In this document: in pieces, positions 1 through 11,937 of the stretch
Layout: every line of letters starts with the position of its first letter
Position numbering within the stretch: the first letter of the stretch is position 1
Assembly: GCA_001936135.1 (NCBI GenBank)
Contig: CP012821.1
Span: 496,001 to 560,000 of the forward strand
Source: Saccharomycopsis fibuligera x Saccharomycopsis cf. fibuligera
Taxonomy: Eukaryota; Ascomycota; Saccharomycetes; Ascoideales; Saccharomycopsidaceae
Direction: 5' to 3'
DNA length: 64,000 nucleotides
Made by a program: the position numbers and the translations under genes
The notes under the pieces: generated by a model
Told to the model about the DNA's origin: nothing
Databases searched by the model: none
Seen by the model: the letters and a program-made list of their open reading frames with translations, nothing else

Positions 1-553
1 TTTTTTCCAATTCAATTTCTTCCTTCCTTTACATAACTTGGTCTCCGCTAAAATTCAACCACGCCATTATATATACTATCGCATGATTTCATCCCAAATT
101 ACCTATTTCTTCTTAGGTTTAGGCTTCACTTCAATTTTTTACATCTTTAGCCAGAAAAAGCAATTTTTTTTTGTTTATTGGCTTCTCACATATTTGACAA
201 TTGCTGCCGTTGGTGGCACTAATGAAAATATGGCGCTTGTATTGTTTGTCACATTTCCTCCCCTTGTTGGATTTTGGTTGCTTTTTTGGGTGCTTTTGAA
301 CATTTCTCCAAGTTTCAATTTAATTGAAACATTGCCACATTTTTACCGGTATGGCTATGCAATGCCAATTTATAATTATTTAGAATGTTTAAAAGTACTT
401 GTTTTAGATTCTTGGAAAGGTGAAGTGCATAAAAATATCCTCATTTTGCTCGCTTGGGTAGCTTTTAATAATTTATTGTTTCCTTTTACAATCAAATTTT
501 TCTCCTATAGAATGACTCGCAAAATGATAGAACAGGAGCAGCAAAAAGAGTGA
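1..553 (+). CDS. SNG1-like (DUF3533) membrane protein, C-terminal part
   Basis: This is the 3' end of a gene that enters from the left edge. The frame is open from base 2 with no credible start, so the gene is cut by the window. The visible part of about 183 residues has four or five hydrophobic segments. It also carries a motif region (KIQPRHYIYYR, then a segment around AVGGTNENMA) that resembles the last membrane domain of the SNG1/DUF3533 family. In Saccharomyces cerevisiae SNG1 is a plasma-membrane protein linked to drug resistance and membrane asymmetry. The tail is short and charged (RKMIEQEQQKE). It converges with YCS4, 172 bp away. The family call rests on motif memory, so the exact paralogue is unsure. 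Confidence 0.65.
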   Translation, partial: FFQFNFFLPLHNLVSAKIQPRHYIYYRMISSQITYFFLGLGFTSIFYIFSQKKQFFFVYWLLTYLTIAAVGGTNENMALVLFVTFPPLVGFWLLFWVLLNISPSFNLIETLPHFYRYGYAMPIYNYLECLKVLVLDSWKGEVHKNILILLAWVAFNNLLFPFTIKFFSYRMTRKMIEQEQQKE

Positions 554-725
554 TTTTCATTTAGCTATAATTACACATAGACTTTAAGCTCTCTAACACC
601 ATATACGTTTCTTTTTTTTCCTTTCTCTATACTATGATAACCTTCTACTCGTACATGCATTCTTTAATAAATTAGTGAAAAAAAAGTTTCTAAAAAGTGT
701 AAGAGCAAAATTTTTACCCTGCGCT

Positions 726-3700
726 TCAATTACGCGCACTAACTATTTTGTAACCTTCTGCTAATGCAGCAGTAACTTTTTCACTCTTGAATGGTAAGGT
801 TTGCAAAACAAATGCAACGTCCTTCCATTCTTCTTCACTATTGGAATTTTTCAATCTAGTCAACAACTTATCACTAAGTTGTTTCTGCTGTCTTTCCTTT
901 TCAATAAATCCAATCAAAAATCGAACAATTCTTCTCATTGAATCCTTTGGCAAATCAGAATCATTAGATAAGCCACTAAATATATCAATAAACCCATTAT
1001 ATATGGCATTATCCTTTGTAGCTAATTCAGTAAAGAAAAGTCTGCACATATCAGAAATTCCGTGATCTGCATTTTCAAGACATTTGGCCATGGTGGCTAA
1101 TTGACCCTTCACTTTCACTTGTCCAGCAAGGATTAAAAACGTTACCGTCATCAAACAGGTTCTTTGTACCATGATATTGTCATCATTGAGACGACGGTAC
1201 AAGTAATCAGTGTTCTCATCAACCAAATTATTAAAGCAAACTGCCATATCACCTAGACCAAGCACTGCATTGGAACGAATAATAGCATCTGGTGACTTTT
1301 CCATCAATGTAATCAAAAGTGGCAAATTTTCTTCACAATACCTAGAAGAGACACACATTAATTTTTCCATACAAAGCACCGCACTTCTCTGTAGCACCAA
1401 GTTGTCATATTTTACATTATTTGAGCTGATTTCTTTCACTAAAGGACCAAACTTTGACAAAAGCGAATTTTCCCCATATAGTAATTCTCTTTCTTTAATA
1501 TATATCACCGCATCAGTAAAATCATCTTCACTTGTACCACCAATCATTTCAAGCTCATCTTTTTCTTCATGTGCTTTTTGCTTTTTGTTTTGTGCATTTT
1601 CTGTTTCTTCTTGGATCTTCTTTTTTTTGAACTCGGCTTCGCATTTTTCTAAATGAACTATTGTTTTGATTGCAATATGGCCTACCATGAACAATAATTG
1701 TGAAAGGGCAATAGTTTTGGACTCAGATTTATTATCCTGTTCTTCAAAGACATTTTTAATCTTGCGTTTCAAAATTTCTGTACATGTTTGATCTGGATGA
1801 GATGCAATGCTATAAATGGCATTCAAAGCTTGCTCAGCAAAAGGATACCACTCTGGATCTTCAGTATACTCAACCACACAATTAGATAATTTTTCTAAAG
1901 CTTCATTCTCTTTGGAAATTTTATATTTCGAATTTTTGAGATTTTGAAGGTTCTTCCCGGGAGGAACCACTCTTTGCAATGCAATACAGGTATATTTAGC
2001 TAATATCATATCTTCAATTTTTGAGTTTATCAAACCAACATTCAATAGAGAATCTAAGTGTCTTAAGGCAACTTCATGATTGGCTAACGAGATCATACCC
2101 ACAATAATTATTGCTCCTCTTCGTTGCTTCTGAGACACAGATTTACCACCTCCTATATTATTATTATAAATTTGCCACAATATTTTCACCACTGTGTTAT
2201 CAATTAATTCTTCCTCATACATCGAACTAAGCAACTTTTCTAAAGAAGCTAAGTCAGAAACTGAAGTTTGATAGGTTAAAGAAATCAAGTTCTTAGCCAC
2301 ATACGCAGCAGCTTCCAAAGCTGATGCGTCTTGAGGAGCAGTTAAAAATAAATTCTTGTAACATTCAAATAAGTGATTAGTTATACTTGTACCTTCATCA
2401 TTAGTACCCTTCATCCACACAAGGTGCAACATGCGCTTAATACCAATTTTGGATTTGGAAATGTCATAGGCGTCAGCTAGAACGAAAAAGTCCATTGCTT
2501 CAAGCACTTCATTCTTGTTTCTAGAATGTAACAATCTCGATGTTTTCACTGCACCGTTTTCAATACATTTAATAAACTTCATTGCTTCTTCGTAATATTT
2601 GATGGTCAACTTGAGTTTAACAAAATTGTTAACGTTTTGTTCATTCCCCACATCTACGTGTGATATATTACTTACTGACCTATCTCCATCACTAAATTCA
2701 TTACTTTCTGTGGTTGTCATAGTTTTTTTAAACTGCTCAGCCTTTTTATTGGCAGCTTCCAATCGTTTTTCCCAAGTTTGAAGACTCAAGGAAGTGCCAT
2801 GCAATAAACCAAAAGGATGTGATAAAATAAGTTTAGACATCAACTTGATAGAGTTTCTTCGAACTAAAGAACTTCTGTCCGCTAATGATCTAACGGCCAA
2901 TTCAACAAATATTTGTCTTCGGGAAACAAATTTAACATCCATTTCTGCCACTTTGATCAAAGCCTGTACTGCTTTTGTTCTAACAAAAGGATTTTGGTCC
3001 AAAAATCTAGCTTGGACAAGATCTAGTAATTTTTCAGTCTGAGTTTGGTATCTTTCTAAATCTTCTTCTTTAGCGCAAATGTTGACAATAATATTACCGC
3101 AAGCTTCGACAACGGAACATCTCAAAGTGTACGAGTTATTGTCTAGTAATCTCGATATAGAAGACATTTGCTTCAAAACCAACTTAGGAGACAACTCAGA
3201 TAACCTGATGATGAACTGAGAGATAGACCTTGGACCATTATTATCATTAGCATTGAACTGCTTATTACTAACTTCCTGCAAGGTTTCATCAGTTAGCTGA
3301 ATATAATCATACTGTTCTGCCAAAATGTGTAATAGCTCTGCCATAGCGCCAGTGAGATGAGTAAAATAAGTCAAGTTTTGAATGATTGCCCCCTGAGCGA
3401 CAGATCCATGGCCATGATATTTAACACTGAGACAAACAACTTTAAACATGAACAATTTTAATGCATGTACCTTGATTCGTTGTTCTGCTTCCATCATGGA
3501 ATAAATTGGTCTGGTGAATAAAGAAATAAACAAATCCCTTTCTGGGGTTGTTTCAAACAATCTATTCAATTTGATCTTCAATATTGTGCAACATGCATCC
3601 AAACAGTTTTCAATTTGTTTGCAATTATTTTTAAATTTTTCTACGACCGCTCCCGTTGGTTTCTTATTTCCGGGAATGTTCAGGTACGCGCTGATATCTT

Positions 3701-4061
3701 CGTTTCCAAGATACGTCAACAATATATTTAGAAAATAGCCGTAAATCTCAATGATTTTCTTATGATGAGGGAAAAGTTCCAATTCTGAAATTTCGACAAT
3801 ATGAGCAGTATTTTCCGCCTGATGTGATACTGAGGAGCAGATAATGTATATTAATTGTTTTTGAGACTGAGAGTCGAGGGCATCGTAGGCTAGGCAAAGA
3901 TCATTCACTGGATCAAACACGTCTTCTCGTGTCACTGCATCTGGCGTTAGGGCAAGTACATCGGTGATGGTGGTGAGTTTATCTTCGGGAGAAATGACAC
4001 TATATGAAGTCTTTTCAGTTTCCTGGAAGGTTGTGAAGTATTCAGATAAATTAAAGTCCAT
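726..4061 (-). CDS. YCS4: Condensin complex subunit 1 (YCS4/CND1)
   Basis: This is the non-SMC HEAT-repeat subunit of condensin, which compacts mitotic chromosomes with SMC2/SMC4. The protein has 1,111 residues (S. cerevisiae 1,176). The start is the ATG at 4061, because the product then begins MDFNLSEYFTTFQ, matching the yeast N-terminus; the 64 upstream codons in frame are not conserved and are probably leader. Highly conserved blocks include TPERDLFISLFTRP, LRCSVVEACGNI, LHLVWMKGTNDEGTS, ELEMIGGTSEDDFTDA and the C-terminal FNNLVDENTDYLYRRL and QRTCLMTVTFLILAGQ. A Lys/Glu-rich stretch precedes the ELEMIGG block. The gene shares a 337 bp divergent promoter with HEM15. No intron or break is seen. 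Confidence 0.96.
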   Translation of the reverse strand: MDFNLSEYFTTFQETEKTSYSVISPEDKLTTITDVLALTPDAVTREDVFDPVNDLCLAYDALDSQSQKQLIYIICSSVSHQAENTAHIVEISELELFPHHKKIIEIYGYFLNILLTYLGNEDISAYLNIPGNKKPTGAVVEKFKNNCKQIENCLDACCTILKIKLNRLFETTPERDLFISLFTRPIYSMMEAEQRIKVHALKLFMFKVVCLSVKYHGHGSVAQGAIIQNLTYFTHLTGAMAELLHILAEQYDYIQLTDETLQEVSNKQFNANDNNGPRSISQFIIRLSELSPKLVLKQMSSISRLLDNNSYTLRCSVVEACGNIIVNICAKEEDLERYQTQTEKLLDLVQARFLDQNPFVRTKAVQALIKVAEMDVKFVSRRQIFVELAVRSLADRSSLVRRNSIKLMSKLILSHPFGLLHGTSLSLQTWEKRLEAANKKAEQFKKTMTTTESNEFSDGDRSVSNISHVDVGNEQNVNNFVKLKLTIKYYEEAMKFIKCIENGAVKTSRLLHSRNKNEVLEAMDFFVLADAYDISKSKIGIKRMLHLVWMKGTNDEGTSITNHLFECYKNLFLTAPQDASALEAAAYVAKNLISLTYQTSVSDLASLEKLLSSMYEEELIDNTVVKILWQIYNNNIGGGKSVSQKQRRGAIIIVGMISLANHEVALRHLDSLLNVGLINSKIEDMILAKYTCIALQRVVPPGKNLQNLKNSKYKISKENEALEKLSNCVVEYTEDPEWYPFAEQALNAIYSIASHPDQTCTEILKRKIKNVFEEQDNKSESKTIALSQLLFMVGHIAIKTIVHLEKCEAEFKKKKIQEETENAQNKKQKAHEEKDELEMIGGTSEDDFTDAVIYIKERELLYGENSLLSKFGPLVKEISSNNVKYDNLVLQRSAVLCMEKLMCVSSRYCEENLPLLITLMEKSPDAIIRSNAVLGLGDMAVCFNNLVDENTDYLYRRLNDDNIMVQRTCLMTVTFLILAGQVKVKGQLATMAKCLENADHGISDMCRLFFTELATKDNAIYNGFIDIFSGLSNDSDLPKDSMRRIVRFLIGFIEKERQQKQLSDKLLTRLKNSNSEEEWKDVAFVLQTLPFKSEKVTAALAEGYKIVSARN

Positions 4062-5586
<1,525 letters not shown>

Positions 5587-5923
5587 TTACTACTTGGAAA
5601 AAGAAAAAACCTGGCATATTTAATTGCATTGTTATCAAATAAAAGTTTTGGATCCTTGTATGTTCATCAGTAGATGATTATTCAAGACCGATGTCTGTTT
5701 ATGATATATGGTCTTAGGGGCACTACTAGTAGTGTAATTATTCCGGGTAACACTACATTCATAGTGTGAAAAGTATTATTTATCGCAATCCATTTATTAC
5801 TTTGGTGATGGTGTTATTTAGCAGCGACAATCAAAAAGCTGTGCTTTTGATAGATAGACAAACAGATAGATTTTCACTCTTCATTAACTCATTTCTCCTC
5901 ATTGCAGCAAAATAAGACAATTA
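5587..5923. other. HEM15-CUE1 intergenic with a CACTA palindrome
   Basis: 337 bp between head-to-tail genes. It contains a perfect 14 bp palindrome (CACTACTAGTAGTG, 5721-5734) and a second CACTA hairpin with arms 5750-5755 and 5762-5767. These could form RNA structure near the HEM15 3' end or act as sites for CUE1. No gene is seen. Confidence 0.4.
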
Positions 5924-6700
5924 ATGGGACTTGACAACTCCACAATCACGTTCATAGCCACTTTGATAGTGGCTTTCATATTTCTTAGATGGTTTATTTC
6001 CCCAGACTTGCCTCCGGAGAAGAGAAGCAATTCCAGTAGAATAAACAGTAGCGGCAGCAGCAGATCTCGGTCAGCAGCCAACAGAAGAAATAATAGCAGC
6101 AGCAATGCCACCTCTCAGAGAAGAAATCAACGGCAACAAACAACGGCCCGCCATTCTCGCCGGGCAGTGACTCCAGATATGATTGAAATCGTGCAAACGT
6201 TGGCTCCGTCATTAACGGTGGGCCAAATTAGACTTGATTTGGAGAGAACTGGATCGGTGGAAGAAACGGTGGAGAGATATTTGTCCGAGGGCACTTTACC
6301 GTTCCCTGAAGGTGAAGAGCCAAGTGCTGGTACTAGTACCACTGCTGCTTCAGGTTCAGTTGCTTCAGCAGGTACACCTGCTGCTTCAGCAGGCACAAGC
6401 GCTACCAGTAGCGGTTCTAGCATAACTGCTGCCAACAGAAGTGCCTCTTTTGAGAAAGAAGACGGAAATAGCACAGTTTACGAAAGATTTGTGGGTCGAA
6501 ACAACATCGCTAATGCTCCAATAGACAAGGAAGCGGCTAAAGAGCAGCAAAAAACCGGAAATTTGAATAAAAGCGTTGTTGGATGGGCGAAAACTAAAGA
6601 GCAAAGAGCGAAAAACTTGCAGCAAAAGAAAGCAGAAATGGTATTAAGAGCAAGAGAACGCTTAAAGAACAAGCTAGAAGAAAATACTGCTGAAGAGTAG
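5924..6700 (+). CDS. CUE1: CUE domain ERAD factor CUE1
   Basis: Cue1 anchors the ubiquitin-conjugating enzyme Ubc7 at the ER membrane and activates it for ER-associated degradation. The protein has 258 residues. Residues about 8-25 form one N-terminal membrane anchor ([15 protein letters not shown]). A Ser/Arg/Asn-rich linker follows, then a CUE domain at about 84-126 ([20 protein letters not shown] to [11 protein letters not shown]). A Ser/Ala/Thr-rich spacer precedes a basic helical C-terminus ([20 protein letters not shown]), which corresponds to the Ubc7-binding region of the yeast protein. The classic MFP of the CUE domain reads LAP here. The domain order matches yeast Cue1, so the call is firm. 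Confidence 0.85.
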   Translation: MGLDNSTITFIATLIVAFIFLRWFISPDLPPEKRSNSSRINSSGSSRSRSAANRRNNSSSNATSQRRNQRQQTTARHSRRAVTPDMIEIVQTLAPSLTVGQIRLDLERTGSVEETVERYLSEGTLPFPEGEEPSAGTSTTAASGSVASAGTPAASAGTSATSSGSSITAANRSASFEKEDGNSTVYERFVGRNNIANAPIDKEAAKEQQKTGNLNKSVVGWAKTKEQRAKNLQQKKAEMVLRARERLKNKLEENTAEE

Positions 6701-7164
6701 TTCTAATGGGTGCTTGATAGCTTGGCTTTGCTCAGCTTAATTCAACTTAGTTTAGTTTAGTTTAGCTTTGCTTACGATCTATCTTGTTATTCTGTTTACA
6801 GAGCCCTCGTGCTATACACAAAATAATATCTGTGCTATATAAAACATAACATCTATATAATAATCATCGAACCGCATTAGAAACTGTTGTCACTGTGTTG
6901 CTGTGAATATTGGCCGCTGTGCACTGTAGCATGCAATTACCGATGTTCAAGCTGGCAAAGAGTACAGCACGTGACATATCAGGTGCGTTATATTTTAGCT
7001 TTTAATTTTGCCATTTTTTTTACGATTGTTATTCTCCTTTTCAGACCGAGACTTTGGTGAGAGTAGGCCTCGTTGTGGTTAAGATAGAGAATAAGAGATT
7101 ACTGGTGACATCAATAGAGCTTTTAGTCATAAGATAACCCTACATCGAGAAACTACTAATAGAC
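6701..7164. promoter_or_regulatory. CUE1-LSM4 intergenic, LSM4 promoter
   Basis: 464 bp. It holds a short TTTAG tandem tract (about 6747-6766) just after CUE1 and a CACGTGA E-box (CACGTG at 6968-6973), about 190 bp upstream of the LSM4 ATG. CACGTGA is the core Cbf1-type site in yeasts. No further gene is seen. Confidence 0.5.
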
Positions 7165-7848
7165 ATGGTATGTATATTCAAGTGCACGAGTCATATCATT
7201 CATCTTTTTACAAACTGTCTTTTTATTTTTACCTATCATTGCATTATTGACTAACCAGACCCAACCTTTAAGCTTCCATTATACTTATTAACCTCGGCCA
7301 AAAACCAACCAATATTGGTAGAGCTCAAAAATGGTGAAACTTTAAACGGTAACCTAGTAATCTGTGATTCCTGGATGAACTTAACTTTAAGCAACGTTAT
7401 CCAATCCTCAGCTAACGGTGATGATTTCCTTAAAATCCCAGAAGTTTATGTCAGAGGCAATCATATAAAGTATTTGAGATTGCCAAATGAGGTGATGGAT
7501 AATGCTAGACAGCAAGCTTTGGATAATTCTAAGTACAATAATAATAACAGAAGAGATCATCGTGGTGGTAACAGAAGAGATAATCGTGGTGGTAACAGAG
7601 GTTATGGAAATAGAAATTATAATAACCATAACAATAACAACAACAACAACAACAATAATAATAATAATAATAATAACAATAATAATAATAACAGAGGAAA
7701 CTATGGTAATCGTGGGTATAGACATTATAACAACAATAATAACAATCAGTATAGTAACAATAATCAAAGGTTTCAACAGAATCAGCCTGATGGACAACAG
7801 CAGGCAGTACAGCCAGTGCAGGCTGTGCAGTCACAACCACAATACTAA
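7165..7848 (+). CDS. LSM4: LSM4, U6 snRNA-associated Sm-like protein (spliced)
   Basis: Exons are 7165-7167 and 7273-7848. The first exon is only the ATG; GTATGT follows at 7168, a TTGACTAAC branch region lies near 7247-7255, and the acceptor AG is at 7271-7272. Splicing gives MLPLYLLTSAKNQPILVELK, which matches the yeast Lsm4 N-terminus, so the model is well supported. The product has 192 residues (yeast 187). Lsm4 belongs to the Lsm1-7 ring (mRNA decapping in P-bodies) and the Lsm2-8 ring (U6 snRNP). The Sm1 and Sm2 motifs cover about residues 1-75. The rest is an Arg/Gly and Asn-rich tail with a long Asn run at 7633-7692, as in yeast, where the tail promotes P-body assembly. Confidence 0.95.
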
Positions 7849-8198
7849 ATCATTTTAGTTAATGAAAAAATGAAGTTTTATTCAAGCCAAGCACTCACAA
7901 TTCCTTTCCGTTTCTTGCTTAAAAAATAAACAAACTAAATAGTCGAACCAAGAAAGAAAGAAAAATAAGCAAATAAACAAAAAAGATAAAAATTATAAAA
8001 ACTTGAGAAAACATGAAAAATGCACATGCTTAATGCGTAATTTGCCATGAATTTATATTTTATGTAATGCTACAAAAGCTGTTCCGTCAAAACATCAATT
8101 TTCTTACAATCATTCCAATTACTATCATAACTTATACTTTTTTTTTCGTATAAAGCTTTTTTATTATATTGTTTTCTATCATGTCCATGGTGTATAAT

Positions 8199-8236
<38 letters not shown>

Positions 8237-8832
8237 GAAAAACATTATTATTCTTATAATTTTTGCTATTATTATACTTTTTCTTATTGTCTAGTTGTCT
8301 AGTTATTTAGCTATCTAGTTTGCTAGTTTGTGCAATTTTTTGTAATGTAATGAAATGAACATTCATAAAGTCGGGCTTTTTTACTTGAGCGTTGAGTGAC
8401 AGTAGCACTGTTTATGTTGATGTTAATATATAATCTACTATGGCATGGGCTTTGAAAATAAAAATTAAAAAGTCTAAATAATGTGAGAAATAAGACTAAA
8501 AAACTAACAATTAGTGTGAAAAGAATAACTGATCTAGTAAATTACTCAATTAACAAACTCAAAAATTAGAACCAGTGATTACACAGCGGATCAAATGGTC
8601 TATAGAGATGGTTAAAAGGGAATTACAAGTACATTATAGCAGAGTAGATGCCACAACGAGCAAATAAGCCATAGAATAAAATAAAAAAAACCAAAAAAAA
8701 ACCCCATAACTCAAACATCAAAATAGTGTAAACAAAATTTCCATTGAAATTAACATGACCCATCTCACTTAGGCTTGCCTCGCTTCACCTCACTACAGTA
8801 TTTTAATAACATGCAATCCATAATCCTGAACC
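7849..8832. other. Convergent intergenic with long poly(T)
   Basis: 984 bp between convergent 3' ends. It is AT-rich with A-rich and T-rich runs, including 35 uninterrupted T at 8201-8235. This fits 3' UTRs and termination signals. No gene or RNA is recognised. Confidence 0.5.
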
Positions 8833-11331
8833 CTACTTTGTAGCCGCCTGCATATTAACAACTCGCTCATAGCCAACTGCCAAAGTCACTCCAAAAACTA
8901 ATTCAAACATCCCTGGTTCTCTAAGATATGGTTCGTTATAAATGGTCAACCATCCCAATTTATGGTCATTTGGTGAATCATCAGGAGTATTTTTTCTAAT
9001 TATGCCGTCTCCAGGTTGATAAAATATTTCTCTTTTGTTATTTTCATATGTGTGTTCTTGTTGGTATTGCTGTTGTCTTGGGTCGAAGTCGGTGGATGTT
9101 GTATTCAGGGTAGTGATGCTCATCAAATCAGACAGAGAAGGCGATTCCAAAGAGTTGTAGTTGTGATCATAATCATCATTGTTAGAATTCCTACCATAAT
9201 TACCACTGCCACTGGTGTCGTTACTACCACCATGGATATAATTATGCTCGGAAGAAATATGCTTCAACCTTTTCAAGTCCTTAACTAACTTCTTTTTAAC
9301 TTTAGTCTCATGTGGCCTAAATAAAGCCAATACTTTGTTCATCTGCGTGCTATGTTTAGCATCGCCCTCAGGCACTTTAATTCTAAGAACATTATGTGGA
9401 TCAAATTGAGTGAAGAAATAAACATTATACTTGTGACTTATTTTGGAGCCATTACCATTACTCCCGTTGATGTTAGATCTAATGTCTGAATAGCTATTTC
9501 CTTCTAGTATGTCCCTCAGGTAATGCTTCAATCTGCTGAAATTCGATTTCTTAATCTTGGGAATGGACCCAATCATCCACTGAAAATCATTAAAATCTTT
9601 GAATTCATATCTGTTCATTATGTGTTTAGTATCAGATCTTTTAAGCTCATTTATAAGATCAGCATTTTGATATGATTCATAAAATGAGGTTTCTGATAAC
9701 TGACCCTGCCAATATTCATATTGGTTGGCGTTGGTGTTGGCGTTGGTGTTGGTGTTGGTGTTGGCGTTGGCTTGGTCATCGCCAACGTCAACAATCTCAT
9801 TTTCATCATTCAATATCGAGTTCCGAAGAATCCAAACTGCATACCCATTGCCCTTTACTTTGCTTTTCTTAGTAACAACAATAACTGGTTTACTGTCTTC
9901 GCCATAATCTTCCTTAATAATTAATCGGAACCCAAAATCCGACTGCTTAGGACCACCACCACCGGGCCCTGCGTCTCGGTTAATAGCTATTGCATTTTCC
10001 TTTGAAAGTCTAGGTAACTGAATTTCAGCAGTATATCCAGGAGCGTACTTGCAATACAAATGCTTTCTATCTGGATTAGTAGTAAGAATCATTCTTCTTG
10101 AATCAAATGAAAAGATATGATACTTAACGAAAAACTGCTCATTTTGCTGCTTGGCCATTGCTTTAGTATCTATTTGATTTACTCTCATTAATCCACTAGT
10201 TACGTCATCTAAAGATGATGAGGCGCTAGCAGTAGCTAATGATCCAGAGTCATTACTGTAATTTGGGGTATTATTGACATAGTTGATATCAGAGGTCAAT
10301 GTGGAGGTGGAGGTGGATATTCTATCCATGAAAGAGCCAGCATCACTAGGTGAAAGTCGGTGATTTTGCTGTTGTTGTTGGTATCGCGCTTTTAAACTGC
10401 TTCCGGCACCATTGACTTTATTGTCTGCATAATAACTGAACCGTTTAGCTTTTTCTGAAAATTTCTTTAACTTGGAAAAAGTGTCATTATTAGTATTATT
10501 GTCAAAGTTATCCGTACCTGCTGTTTTTCCACTACCATTGATAGAAGTGCCAATGCTGGAAAATGTAGCCACCGAATAAGGTCTTCTTTTTTTCTGCGGC
10601 TTATAACTATAATTTTCAAAGAGTCGCTCAACATCTCGATTTTTCTCGGTAACATTAGTGATCGCAGTCGTGGAAATATTATAATTCGATAATCTGTCCG
10701 AAAGGGCAGCCACTGATGGGTACAAGGTAATGTTATGATGTAATCCCATCAATTGTGAATCTTCCACCTTTTGAAAAATTGGGTTCTCGTTTCTAAAATA
10801 CTGTAATGCTGGCGATACATCCAAGTAATCCACCTGCTCCCTGCCCTCGCCGTTATTGTTATTATTACCACCATTACATAAATCAAGCGCCTGCGCCTCA
10901 TTAGGATCAATTTTTTCGTTTAGCAAATCCTCAATTAATTGCCTTTTGAACAAATTGGTGGTAAATTCAGTAATTTTGGGAGAATGTTTATGAATGTTCA
11001 TTAATGGTCTCACGGTTTCCAATTCTGCCCAAATTTGCTGCTCTATGGGCACTTTTGGCAATGCTTTTCTAGGACTTTTTGTTCTCTGTTGCATTTGCTG
11101 ATTATGATAGTGAACCATTCTTGATACTTCTTTTTCTATATTAGCCACGGTAGAAGCCGATGATGATGAAATAATGTAAGTGCCGACATTAGTGTTACCA
11201 GCAGTGGCAGTCAGAGCCCCAGTTCCAGATCTGAATGACAATGACGACGGCTCATTATTTAATGAGGGAGGATGCCTGCCATTGGTGTTTGGCTCAATGA
11301 CGCTTGGTGGCCTTCTCTTGTAGAACTTCAT
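8833..11331 (-). CDS. Large uncharacterised fungal protein
   Basis: The protein has 832 residues. I chose the ATG at 11331 (MKFYKRRPPSVIEP); the longer frame would need a TTG start. I do not recognise the family. The N-terminal half is basic and low-complexity (Ser/Asn-rich, poly-Gln). Two parts look folded: about residues 400-500 (FFVKYHIFSFDSRRMILTTNP, then a beta-rich region) and 560-690 (YEYWQGQLSE, MNRYEFKDFNDFQWMIGSIP). The C-terminus ends in GMFELVFGVTLAVGYERVVN, which looks like a conserved strand-helix motif. A hexamer minisatellite at about 9721-9775 encodes an Asn/Thr/Ala repeat inside the structured half. There is no signal peptide or clear membrane span. A PH-like or lipid-binding fold is possible but not shown. 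Confidence 0.75.
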   Translation of the reverse strand: MKFYKRRPPSVIEPNTNGRHPPSLNNEPSSLSFRSGTGALTATAGNTNVGTYIISSSSASTVANIEKEVSRMVHYHNQQMQQRTKSPRKALPKVPIEQQIWAELETVRPLMNIHKHSPKITEFTTNLFKRQLIEDLLNEKIDPNEAQALDLCNGGNNNNNGEGREQVDYLDVSPALQYFRNENPIFQKVEDSQLMGLHHNITLYPSVAALSDRLSNYNISTTAITNVTEKNRDVERLFENYSYKPQKKRRPYSVATFSSIGTSINGSGKTAGTDNFDNNTNNDTFSKLKKFSEKAKRFSYYADNKVNGAGSSLKARYQQQQQNHRLSPSDAGSFMDRISTSTSTLTSDINYVNNTPNYSNDSGSLATASASSSLDDVTSGLMRVNQIDTKAMAKQQNEQFFVKYHIFSFDSRRMILTTNPDRKHLYCKYAPGYTAEIQLPRLSKENAIAINRDAGPGGGGPKQSDFGFRLIIKEDYGEDSKPVIVVTKKSKVKGNGYAVWILRNSILNDENEIVDVGDDQANANTNTNTNANTNANQYEYWQGQLSETSFYESYQNADLINELKRSDTKHIMNRYEFKDFNDFQWMIGSIPKIKKSNFSRLKHYLRDILEGNSYSDIRSNINGSNGNGSKISHKYNVYFFTQFDPHNVLRIKVPEGDAKHSTQMNKVLALFRPHETKVKKKLVKDLKRLKHISSEHNYIHGGSNDTSGSGNYGRNSNNDDYDHNYNSLESPSLSDLMSITTLNTTSTDFDPRQQQYQQEHTYENNKREIFYQPGDGIIRKNTPDDSPNDHKLGWLTIYNEPYLREPGMFELVFGVTLAVGYERVVNMQAATK

Positions 11332-11937
11332 TGATGCTTTCAAGGCTTGCTCTAGTATAACATGTGGATTATGTGCTACTCAAGGATAATTTCGAAGTCT
11401 GGTAGTTCTTCCTGTATTGTGCCGGCTCAGACTTGAAGTGAAAACCCGCTAAATGCTATCCATGGGATCACAGCTCTTATTGATCGCTCACCGCTAACTG
11501 CACCGCCATAAAAAATAAAAATAAAGAGTCTTGAACTGTAAAGAGTGATGCATGCTTTCAACTGCATTAACCTACATCAGGATATATTACTCGTTTGACC
11601 GAATCTCAAGATGAGTTGATTGTCCAATGGGTATCTATACTTGAGTAATTAACCAGACTGTAATGTTACGCGGTACATTATTAACTGAGATATTAATTAA
11701 TATTAATAAAATAAGCAAGTGTAACTTAATGTATCACATATTTGCATAGTTGTGTCTCTCATAGCGGTTATTAAACTCTGTGCATATTTATTGTGTAGTA
11801 TTTACTTGTGCACATCGATAGAGTTGAAATAAGGATACTTTCAGGTATACATTTATTATCTCTCTAGCATTCCTTGTAGTTTCAAAAAATCAAAAAAACA
11901 AAACTATAAACTATAATGTCTATTTAAAGACATTCTC
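11332..11937. other. Intergenic, nothing recognised
   Basis: 606 bp between two minus-strand genes, serving as promoter of the uncharacterised gene and 3' region of the UPF0303 gene. It is AT-rich (runs such as TTAATTAATATTAATAAA). No RNA gene or clear site is seen. Confidence 0.4.

Noticed and set aside
7502-7858. Overlapping frames in the LSM4 Asn-repeat region
   Set aside because: They are shadows of the AAT/AAC repeat, giving poly-Ile, poly-Tyr or poly-Val products.
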